From contig CACYAW010000001.1 in NCBI GenBank assembly GCA_902772455.1, forward strand, positions 159,001 through 199,148: DNA of 40,148 bases, written 5' to 3'. Positions within the stretch are counted from its first letter, which is position 1. Every line of letters begins with the position of its first letter. The position numbers and the translations under genes are program-made. This document shows positions 34,139-40,148 of this stretch, piece by piece. Below the pieces are notes generated by a model that was not told the origin of the DNA, made no database searches, and saw nothing but the letters and a program-made list of their open reading frames with translations. The DNA comes from an uncultured Bacteroidales bacterium. GTDB taxonomy: Bacteria; Bacteroidota; Bacteroidia; Bacteroidales; Muribaculaceae.

Positions 34139-34903
34139 ATGACTAAGGAACAACGTCACGAGTTGATAATGGAGGCACTGATCAAGCATGGTTCGGTGCT
34201 GGTGTCTGATTTGGTGACAATGCTCGACGTGAGTGCCGTTACCGTGCGCAAGGACCTCACCGAGCTGGAAAAGAGCGACAAACTGTACCGTAGTCATGGC
34301 AAGGCGGTGTTGATAAACCCGTATATCAACAACCGTTCGGTGAACGAGAAGGAGAAATTGGCAGCCGATGAGAAACACGCCATAGGCCGTGAAGCGGCTA
34401 GGCTGATTACACGCGATGACAGCATCGCGATCGCTTCGGGGACAACGGTGCATGCCCTGGCACGCAACATCCAGTCTATCCACAAGCTGACAGTGGTGTC
34501 GGCCTCGCTGGCGGTGAGCAATATCCTGTCACAGCACGAGAACGTTGACATCATCCAGCTGGGCGGATTGATGCGCCACAGCAGTTTATCGGTCGTGGGC
34601 GACTATGCGGCCCGTTTCCTGGTTCAGTGTTCGTTCAGCAAATTGTATCTTGGAGTGGACGGCATTGATGTGGACTATGGTATCACGACAACCGAGATTC
34701 GTGAGGCTGCGCTGAACAGGATCATGATGGACGCCTCCCAGAAGACCATCGTGCTCGCCGACAGCAGCAAGTTCGGGCGCCGGGGGTTTGCCAAGATCGC
34801 CGATATCGACGCCATTGACATCGTCATCACCGATGCGGGCATCTCGCCCAAAGTCGCCAATAGGCTTGAGGACTTGGGCATCGAGCTCATTATCGCCCGG
34901 TAA
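34139..34903 (+). CDS. glpR: DeoR/GlpR family transcriptional regulator
   Basis: A 254-residue regulator with a DeoR-type winged helix at about 6-55 (VSDLVTMLDVSAVTVRKDL) and a C-terminal sugar-phosphate sensor domain of the phosphosugar isomerase type: IASGTTVHALAR around 98-109, LGVDGID at 171-177 and LADSSKFGRRG at 206-216. Divergent from glpA, it very likely represses the glp genes, with glycerol-3-phosphate as inducer by analogy with GlpR. I start at ATG 34139; the open frame back to 34028 overlaps the promoter and encodes a low-complexity stretch. Its TAA is followed in the same frame by a repeat array open for 63 more codons. Confidence 0.87.
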   Translation: MTKEQRHELIMEALIKHGSVLVSDLVTMLDVSAVTVRKDLTELEKSDKLYRSHGKAVLINPYINNRSVNEKEKLAADEKHAIGREAARLITRDDSIAIASGTTVHALARNIQSIHKLTVVSASLAVSNILSQHENVDIIQLGGLMRHSSLSVVGDYAARFLVQCSFSKLYLGVDGIDVDYGITTTEIREAALNRIMMDASQKTIVLADSSKFGRRGFAKIADIDAIDIVITDAGISPKVANRLEDLGIELIIAR

Positions 34904-34909
34904 ACGGAT

Positions 34910-35089
34910 CTAGAGCGACTAGATGGGCTAGAGCGACTAGATGTACTAGATAGACTAGATGGGCTAGAGCAACTAGATAGACTAGATGCACTAGAAGTTC
35001 TAGATATACTAGATATACTAGATATACTAGATATACTAGATATACTAGATATACTAGATATACTAGATGAGCTAGATGTACTAGATGCT
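34910..35089 (+). repeat. 9-base minisatellite, 20 contiguous units (CTAGAnnnn)
   Basis: Exactly 180 bases made of 20 nine-base units, each beginning CTAGA. The first ten and last three units vary in the last four bases (GCGA, TGGG, TGTA, TAGA, GCAA, TGCA, AGTT, TGAG, TGCT); units 11-17 (35000-35062) are seven identical CTAGATATA copies. It lies between the convergent 3' ends of glpR and apbE. The phase equals that of glpR, so after the TAA stop it reads Leu-Asp/Glu-x repeated, ending at TAG 35093-35095. No terminator-like T-tract is seen around it. Confidence 0.93.
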
Positions 35090-35111
35090 TTATAGATTGT
35101 AAAGAATTCCT

Positions 35112-36119
35112 TTATTTGATTTTATCGGCAAACGGGGCGTTGCTCCATACCACAAGGCTGCCGCTCACTGTGTCGGTGCTGATGGTCATCACGCCCAGGT
35201 CTTGACGTTTGCCCATCATGGCTTTTACTTTTTCCTCACCCATCACCATGCAGGCCGTTGCCCAGGCATCGGCATTCATGCAGTCGCCGGCAATGACGGT
35301 GACGCTGAGCAGGGTCCCCACGTGGCTGTCGCCGGTTTTCGGGTCAACGATGTGTGATAGCTTGTTGCCGCCTTCTTCCCGCCACTTGCGGTAATTGCCG
35401 CTAGTGGCCACGGCACCGCTGTCTAGTGCGATGACCATGGCTCCGTCGTGCTGGATGTTTCCGTCATTCTCGCTGGTGGGCATATCGACCGATACGTGCC
35501 AGGGCGTGCCGTGGCTGTTTGTACCGCTGGCCATCACCTCGCCGCCAATTTCCACAAGCCAGTTGACGGCGCCGTTGCGGACCAGCATTCGACCGATCTC
35601 GTCACATGCCATTCCCTTGGCAATGGAGCTGAAGTCAAGCATCATGCGCGGGTCTTGTTTCACGAGGTCGTTGCCGTTCAGGTCGATCTTGTCCATGCCG
35701 ACAAATCGCAGGATGCTGTCAATCTGGTGCTGCGAGGGCAGGGCACCGTTCTTGTAGCCGAATCCCCATGCGTTGACCAGTGGCATCACCGTGGGGTCAA
35801 AGGCTCCGCCGCTCTCGCGCCATACGATGCGTGAAGCGTCGATGAGGCGGCGCAGGTAGGCGTCGGTGCGGGTGGTCTTGTTCTCGTTGAGGGCGCTGAT
35901 GAGCGATGCCTTATTGTAGGGCGAGACGCTCATGTCCATGTTGCCCAGGATGAGCTGGATGCTGTCGCCCAGGTCATGTGTGGCCTCATAGGTGATGTGA
36001 TACTCGGTTGTCCACACCACGCCGTCATGGCTGAAGAAGCGCTTGTGGCCGCGTGAGCAGTACATCGCCACGATGGCGACAAGGAGCGCTACCAGCACCA
36101 TGGCATATTTCCTGTTCAT
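35112..36119 (-). CDS. apbE: FAD:protein FMN transferase (ApbE)
   Basis: A 335-residue ApbE-family protein that attaches FMN covalently to a threonine of exported or membrane flavoproteins such as RnfG or NqrB/C. Visible signatures are SPYNKASLISALN, AFDPTVMPLVNAWGFG, LDFSSIAKGMACDEIG, EIGGEVMASG, TSGNYRKW, LSHIVDPKTG and ADAWATACMVMG, in family order. Residues 5-20 form a membrane segment; Cys21 after VAMY could be lipidated though the lipobox is weak. No Rnf or Nqr gene is in the window, so the substrate is elsewhere. It is the last gene of a three-gene - strand set. Confidence 0.9.
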   Translation of the reverse strand: MNRKYAMVLVALLVAIVAMYCSRGHKRFFSHDGVVWTTEYHITYEATHDLGDSIQLILGNMDMSVSPYNKASLISALNENKTTRTDAYLRRLIDASRIVWRESGGAFDPTVMPLVNAWGFGYKNGALPSQHQIDSILRFVGMDKIDLNGNDLVKQDPRMMLDFSSIAKGMACDEIGRMLVRNGAVNWLVEIGGEVMASGTNSHGTPWHVSVDMPTSENDGNIQHDGAMVIALDSGAVATSGNYRKWREEGGNKLSHIVDPKTGDSHVGTLLSVTVIAGDCMNADAWATACMVMGEEKVKAMMGKRQDLGVMTISTDTVSGSLVVWSNAPFADKIK

Positions 36120-36193
36120 CTTGCTTTCAAATTTTATGGGTTAAGAGAGATTTCCCTCCCGTTAGGGCGATTTGTGACGGTGGCACGTGGGGC

Positions 36194-36817
36194 TCACTTG
36201 AAGAACCAGGTGACGTTGAAGTACCAGGTGCGGTTCTTGGCCACGTTCTCGTCGAGCAGCTTGGTGTGCAGTGTCTGGCCAATCGAGAAGTTATAGCCTC
36301 CGCGCAACTGCACGCGTTCCATCAACTCACAGCCGACGCCCATGTCCAGATAGACGCTCACAGGGGAGTATTTGTTGAGGTCGCCGTGGTTGCCGTGCAT
36401 CAGGAATGAGAACTGCGGGCCCACATAGACTAACGGCATGAGGGTGCTTTCGAAGCCGCCCAGACGGTGCCACTTGAACTTGAGGTGCAGGGGCACATCC
36501 AGGTAGTGCATCGACACGGTCTCGTTGCCGGCACCTATGGAAGACCACACGGTGCGCTCGCCATAATTGACCTTGCCCTGCTTGAGCGTGTAAAGGGCCG
36601 ATGCCTCGACGCCAAAGCCGATGCCGCTGAAGTTCATCTCACCCGTGACGCCCAGTTGAGGCCCCCATGCCCGCTTGGCAGGCACGATGTCCTGTTGCTT
36701 GAAGTGCACCTCGTTGATGTTAGCTCCGGCGGTGATACCCCAGCGCGATGTGGTCTGTCCAGTGACGGCTACGGTGGAGATGAGTAAAGTGGTGATGAGT
36801 AAAATGATTTTTTTCAT
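36194..36817 (-). CDS. PorT-like outer membrane beta-barrel protein
   Basis: A 207-residue protein with signal peptide MKKIILLITTLLISTVAVTG and a small eight-strand-type barrel: alternating hydrophobic strands starting WGITAGANINEVHF and containing GIGFGVEASALYTLKQG, YLDVPLHLKFKW and a final aromatic strand NVTWFF. This pattern is common in Bacteroidales PorT/OmpW-like proteins. It is a diverged tandem relative of the next gene upstream at 36865, with equivalent GIGFGVEASALYT and GLGIEASVMYT strands. Function unknown. Confidence 0.78.
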   Translation of the reverse strand: MKKIILLITTLLISTVAVTGQTTSRWGITAGANINEVHFKQQDIVPAKRAWGPQLGVTGEMNFSGIGFGVEASALYTLKQGKVNYGERTVWSSIGAGNETVSMHYLDVPLHLKFKWHRLGGFESTLMPLVYVGPQFSFLMHGNHGDLNKYSPVSVYLDMGVGCELMERVQLRGGYNFSIGQTLHTKLLDENVAKNRTWYFNVTWFFK

Positions 36818-36864
36818 ATTATGTCTTTCAGTTTTAGTTTCACTTGATGCATGCGGTGGCGGTT

Positions 36865-37458
36865 CTAGAAGAGCCAGGCGGCAGTGACGGTCCAGTGATG
36901 GTCCTTTCCCTGTACCTTGTCACCTGTGTACTCGCGGTCGATATAGCTCATGGCCTTGGAAATGCCGATGCCATAGGATGCGGTGATGCGCACATGATTG
37001 AACAGGTCTGCTCCCAATCCGGCGTCCCATGAGAGGTAGGTCTTGCGGCTGAGCCATTTGTCACCATCGTTTTCTTTAAACAGGATGGAGAACGACGGCC
37101 CGGTGAAGACGATGGGCGCGAAAAAGCGCTCCACACGGGGTAATGGCATACGGTAGCGCGCCATCAATGGGATGTCGATGTAATGGCGTTTGAACATGAC
37201 GTAGCCGTCCGAGAGGCGGTTGTTGCGATGGGTGTACATCACACTGGCCTCAATGCCCAGTCCGGTCATGGGTATCGCCAGGTCAAGCAGCAGTCCGCCG
37301 CAATAACCCACACGGTTGTCGCTGTCGATGACTTCACGGTCAAAGCGCAGCTCGCTCAGTGTCACACCGCCGCGCACACCCAGCCGCACCTGTCCCGCCG
37401 CGGGCAGTGCCATTGCCAAGGTGAGTATGACGATAAGGATCTTCCGGTCTATCTTCAT
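36865..37458 (-). CDS. PorT-like outer membrane beta-barrel protein (tandem relative)
   Basis: A 197-residue exported barrel with signal MKIDRKILIVILTLAMALPAAG. Strands include RLGVRGGVTLSELRF, GLGIEASVMYTHRN, YIDIPLMARYRM and a terminal VTAAWLF. Same architecture as the protein at 36194, so the two probably arose by duplication. It is first of the set with the second barrel and apbE; a TAGTTTTG element on the - strand lies 25 bases upstream. Function unknown. Confidence 0.78.
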   Translation of the reverse strand: MKIDRKILIVILTLAMALPAAGQVRLGVRGGVTLSELRFDREVIDSDNRVGYCGGLLLDLAIPMTGLGIEASVMYTHRNNRLSDGYVMFKRHYIDIPLMARYRMPLPRVERFFAPIVFTGPSFSILFKENDGDKWLSRKTYLSWDAGLGADLFNHVRITASYGIGISKAMSYIDREYTGDKVQGKDHHWTVTAAWLF

Positions 37459-37482
37459 TGCTCATGTATTGATTTGAAACCC

Positions 37483-37490
37483 CAAAACTA
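37483..37490 (-). promoter_or_regulatory. Putative promoter -7 element of the barrel-apbE set
   Basis: TAGTTTTG on the - strand matches TAnnTTTG. The -33 box is not evident at the right spacing, so this is a weak call. Confidence 0.4.
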
Positions 37491-37579
37491 CACATAATTT
37501 TTCAATCCGTCACCAGCTTTAACCCTTTTTCATATTTTTGACCTCTCGAAGTTGCCGTGCGGGCTGGGGCGGGGGTGGG

Positions 37580-37617
37580 GAATAAAAGAAAAATCCCACA
37601 CCATTGCGGTGCGGGAT
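37580..37617 (-). terminator. Intrinsic terminator of tRNA-Val
   Basis: On the - strand a ten-pair stem (37617-37608 with 37602-37593, one G-U pair) with a five-base loop is followed by TTTTTCTTTTATT. It lies ten bases past the tRNA 3' end. Confidence 0.82.
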
Positions 37618-37626
37618 CTCTGTTAG

Positions 37627-37701
37627 TGGGCAGTGAGGGATTCGAACCCCCGACCCTCTGCTTGTAAGGCAGATGCTCTGAACCAACTGCGCTAACTGCC
37701 C
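37627..37701 (-). tRNA. tRNA-Val (anticodon TAC)
   Basis: The - strand folds into a standard cloverleaf of 75 bases. The acceptor stem is GGGCAGT with ACTGCCC plus discriminator A; the anticodon stem TCTGC/GCAGA encloses the loop CTTACAA, giving anticodon TAC; the T loop has GGTTCGAATCC-type sequence. The 3' CCA is not encoded. It has its own promoter 22 bases upstream and terminator 10 bases downstream, so it is a single-gene unit. Confidence 0.95.
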
Positions 37702-37722
37702 ATGTTGCTGTCAAAAGCGATG

Positions 37723-37753
37723 CAAAGGTACTGCTATTTTTTGAACTACCAAA
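37723..37753 (-). promoter_or_regulatory. Promoter of tRNA-Val
   Basis: On the - strand TTTG (37753-37750), a 19-base spacer and TACCTTTG (37730-37723) match the Bacteroidetes consensus. Transcription would begin about 15 bases before the tRNA. Confidence 0.75.
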
Positions 37754-37908
37754 AAAAATCGCACTTTTTTTCAAAAAAAAGCTGTTTTTTTCTCAAAAAC
37801 CCCATTTTTTCGCTCCTAAGGGCCCATTTTCAAGAGAAAAAACCGTAATTTAGCGCTCTATTATCAGATGTACTATTCCTTATTAATAATTTATAAAGAC
37901 CAATTGGA

Positions 37909-38460
37909 ATGAAAACGACTTACATTTTCCTGGCTGATGGCTTTGAAGAAGTCGAGGCTTTGACGTGTGTGGATGTTATGCGCCGTGCAGGAATGCCTGT
38001 GGTGACAGTTTCGGTTAACCCGGGCAACGAAGTGACCGGAGCGCATGGAGTGACCGTGCTTGCCGACAGCCTGTACAGTGACAATGACTATAGCGAGGCC
38101 GAGTGGCTGGTGCTGCCGGGCGGCATCCCTGGGGCGCCCAATCTGGCGGCATGCGAGCCGTTGTGCGAGGAACTGGAAGCGCAAGTCGAGCGTGGAGGCA
38201 AGGTAGGCGCCATCTGTGCATCTCCTGCTGTGGTGCTGGCGCCCCTCGGCATCCTGCAAGGACGCGATGCGGTGTGTTATCCCAGCATGGAGCAGGGCAT
38301 CGAGGGCGTGAACTGGAAAACCGGAGCCGTGGCCATCGATGATAATGTGGTGACGGGCAACGGTCCTGCCGCCGCCGCTCCTTTTGCCCTGGCGATGGTC
38401 GAGCTGAGCATGGGCCATGATGTGGCTCATCAGGTCGCCGCAGGAATGCTCCTCGCCTGA
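37909..38460 (+). CDS. DJ-1/PfpI family protein
   Basis: A 183-residue cytoplasmic protein of the DJ-1/YajL type. FLADGFEEVEALTCVDVMRRAGM at the N-terminus contains Glu15, and the nucleophile elbow GAICASPAVVLAPLGIL places Cys103, the conserved reactive cysteine; VLPGGIPGAPNL and VTGNGPAAAAPFAL are further family signatures. Members act on glyoxals or as redox-responsive chaperones; the exact activity is debated. It stands alone, with a large hairpin after the stop. Confidence 0.9.
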   Translation: MKTTYIFLADGFEEVEALTCVDVMRRAGMPVVTVSVNPGNEVTGAHGVTVLADSLYSDNDYSEAEWLVLPGGIPGAPNLAACEPLCEELEAQVERGGKVGAICASPAVVLAPLGILQGRDAVCYPSMEQGIEGVNWKTGAVAIDDNVVTGNGPAAAAPFALAMVELSMGHDVAHQVAAGMLLA

Positions 38461-38478
38461 TATTCCAAACGTACCCCC

Positions 38479-38547
38479 CTAGGCCGTTAAGGCGCTAAGT
38501 CTTTTGAATTGCAGCTGCAAGAAATGCTTGGCGCTTTGACGGCTTAG
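38479..38547 (+). terminator. 21-pair hairpin with four G-U pairs after the DJ-1 gene
   Basis: Arms 38479-38499 and 38527-38547 pair over all 21 positions on the + strand RNA: 17 Watson-Crick and four G-U. On the - strand the same four positions would be A-C mismatches. The 27-base loop contains the palindrome TTGCAGCTGCAA at 38509-38520. No T-tract follows, so it may protect the 3' end or act as a partial terminator. Confidence 0.6.
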
Positions 38548-38633
38548 TGTGTTGTAGTGTAAAAGATGAATGCACAATAATATTTGGTTTAGCTACTAAA
38601 ATGTAACAAAATTCTAAATTTCTCAAGAAAAAA

Positions 38634-38665
38634 CTTGGCCGTTAGGAATAAAGAGTATATATTTG
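38634..38665 (+). promoter_or_regulatory. Promoter of the dockerin protein gene
   Basis: CTTG at 38634-38637, a 20-base spacer and TATATTTG at 38658-38665 fit the Bacteroidetes consensus with one -33 mismatch. The leader would be about 118 bases and contains a small stem-loop at 38683-38699. Confidence 0.68.
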
Positions 38666-38789
38666 CACCATTCTTTGGGGCTATTGGCAGAAGGCCAATT
38701 CTCATAGAACACAATTAACAGAAATCTTTAAAAATTTAAACTTGTATTATTCATTATTTATTATTTACTAATTTTTAGATCACAGTTTT

Positions 38790-40108
38790 ATGAAAAAATT
38801 ATTAGCACTTTTGTTTGTGTGCGCTGGCCTGACCGCCATGGCTGCACCTCACGTGAACAAAGCTGACGTTATGATGGCAAACAAGGGCCAGATGGTGATG
38901 AAGTCTAACACCTTGAGCAACAATCTGACCTCTGGCGTGACCAAGAACTTCATGGAGTCCGCCAAGAAGCACGTTCAGATGAACCATGCCACCAATCTGG
39001 TGAACAAGCGCGCTCCGCGTCGCCTGACCGCTGAGGAGATCATCGGCATGCCCTATGTATGCTTCCTGTATGCTTACAACGTCATGGGTGAGGAGCAGGT
39101 TCAGGCCGATCCGTTCTACGCTGCTGGCGGTGCCTACTGGTATCCCGATGCAAGCGATGGTCTGGCTTTCGCCGGTTTATACTGGGACGCAGAGGGCAGC
39201 ACCTATTACCTGCCTATCGATGTTGACTACTCGACTGGTGAGGTTGCTCTGAGTTGGGGCACCCTGCTGAAGGAAGACTCTGTTATCGGTACCAAGCGTA
39301 ACCGCACCGACTCTGTATTCTATGAGCTCCTCGTTTCTCAGGCTTACTGGGATAACAACGAGCAGACCGACTGCAAGGGTACTCTGTATGAGGACGGTTC
39401 GATCATCTTCGATGACAACTACGTTTACTACACCTACCTGGAGGAAAGAGTTTATCAGAATAATGCTCTCAAAAGCACCAACGTTACCGAGACCGCTACC
39501 ATGTATGTAGGCACCGAGATTCTTGCCGCCAATGGTGTTCTGAGCTACAACAACGAGCAGGACGGCAGTGCTGAAGAGTCCCCCGTTTACATGTACCAGG
39601 AGGGTGACAACCTGTATGTTGGTAACATGTGGAACTATGGCGTTCCCTCTTGCATGATGACCCTGACCTCTGAAGGCAAGGCCCTCTATGAGTGCGCTGA
39701 GTTCAATCCCGAGGATTCAATCACCTATCTGTCGAACCCCATCTGGGACGTTAACGACAGCTGGATCGCTGGTGGTCTTGGCATGTTCTATCCCGTTCCT
39801 GGCCTTACACCATGCCCAGCAACGGCTACCACTTCCTGTATGGCTATGAGAACAACGTTCTGAAGTACACCAATGGTGCCCAGTTCGTTATTCCCGGTGC
39901 AGTGGCTGACTTCACCCGTGGTGATGTTGACAGGAGCGGCAACATTGACATTGCTGACGTAACCGCTCTGGTTGACGCCCTGCTGACCGGTGAGTTCGAT
40001 GACACCGATAACTTCAGCTCTGATGCTGCCGACTGTGACGAGTCACAGGATGTGAACATCAGTGACGTTACCACCCTGGTTGACTACCTGCTCAAGGGTG
40101 AGTGGTAA
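38790..40108 (+). pseudogene. Secreted dockerin-repeat protein, frameshifted
   Basis: The first frame (38790 to about 39811) encodes a signal peptide MKKLLALLFVCAGLTAMAA and a strand-rich, tyrosine- and acid-rich region with no family I recognise. The second frame (from about 39812 to 40108) continues it naturally (MPSNGYHFLYGYENNVLKY) and ends in two dockerin-type calcium loops: DVDRSGNIDIADVTALVDAL and DCDESQDVNISDVTTLVDYL. The frame change is near 39801-39812, consistent with loss of one base (or gain of two). Joined, the protein would be about 438 residues. Either a recent inactivation or a sequencing or assembly error. Such endings are common on secreted proteins of gut Bacteroidales. 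Confidence 0.75.
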
Positions 40109-40148
40109 GAAGTCGTTCTCAATCGAACTATAAAAAAGGACAGGACCC

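Larger units (their letters stand above)
38461..38789 (+). other. Gene-free interval between DJ-1 gene and dockerin gene
   Basis: 329 bases without a gene. It holds the 21-pair hairpin at 38479-38547, a promoter at 38634-38665 and, in the long leader, a small stem ATTGGC/GCCAAT at 38683-38688 and 38694-38699. I see no open frame or RNA gene in the rest. Confidence 0.7.

Noticed and set aside
34910-35089. CRISPR array
   Set aside because: Units are 9 bases with no spacers and no cas genes nearby; it is a simple tandem repeat.
37749-37800. Low-complexity A/T runs upstream of the tRNA
   Set aside because: They look like ordinary AT-rich promoter-flanking sequence; beyond the tRNA promoter I see no structure.

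Overview
The window looks like the chromosome of an anaerobic gut-type member of the Bacteroidales. The reasons are promoters of the Bacteroidetes form (TTTG, 19-20 bases, TAnnTTTG), the near absence of purine-rich ribosome sites, a porin O/P-type outer membrane protein, PorT-like beta-barrels, an ApbE lipoprotein candidate and a secreted protein ending in dockerin repeats. A Muribaculaceae- or Prevotella-like host is my guess only; nothing here fixes the genus.

Bases 1-20761 form the downstream part of a surface polysaccharide locus read entirely on the + strand. It starts inside an EpsG-type polymerase gene and continues through three glycosyltransferases and a membrane acyltransferase in AT-rich DNA (to about 4.2 kb). 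Base composition then changes, and a conserved core follows: a family 4 glycosyltransferase, a PglC-type phosphoglycosyl transferase and a fused double PglD/NeuD acyltransferase. From 7.3 to 20.8 kb the locus carries its own acyl-building equipment: an SDR reductase, four acyl carrier proteins (ACPs), an acyl-AMP ligase, two KAS III enzymes with intact Cys-His-Asn triads, an ATP-grasp enzyme, a metallo-beta-lactamase-fold hydrolase, a DegT sugar aminotransferase, a second NeuD-like acyltransferase, a VOC protein, another glycosyltransferase, an FkbH-like HAD enzyme and a second membrane acyltransferase. The order NeuD-like, ACP, KAS III occurs twice with related proteins, so the locus appears to have grown by duplicating an acyl-aminosugar module. 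The likely output is a polysaccharide carrying amino sugars with unusual locally made acyl groups plus an O-acyl (perhaps glyceryl) decoration. This product is inferred.

Bases 20766-24861 hold an exonuclease/endonuclease/phosphatase-fold membrane protein, a beta-helix-like lipoprotein and a GHL10-type glycoside hydrolase. The convergent gap after them has three hairpins.

Bases 25144-34903 are a glycerol-3-phosphate regulon. glpA, glpB, glpC, glpT, a glycerophosphodiesterase (glpQ-like) and a porin run on the - strand, and a DeoR/GlpR repressor is divergent. The 376-base gap between glpA and glpR has a good promoter for each side and repeated TTTCGTTT-type boxes. glpT is damaged in this sequence: its start codon lacks a G, there is a frameshift in the central loop, and its end is fused in frame to the phosphodiesterase.

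Bases 34904-40148 contain a perfect-period 9-base minisatellite of 20 copies, an ApbE gene with two beta-barrel genes upstream, a tRNA-Val(TAC) with its own promoter and terminator, a DJ-1/PfpI protein followed by a 21-pair wobble-rich hairpin, and a frameshifted dockerin protein.
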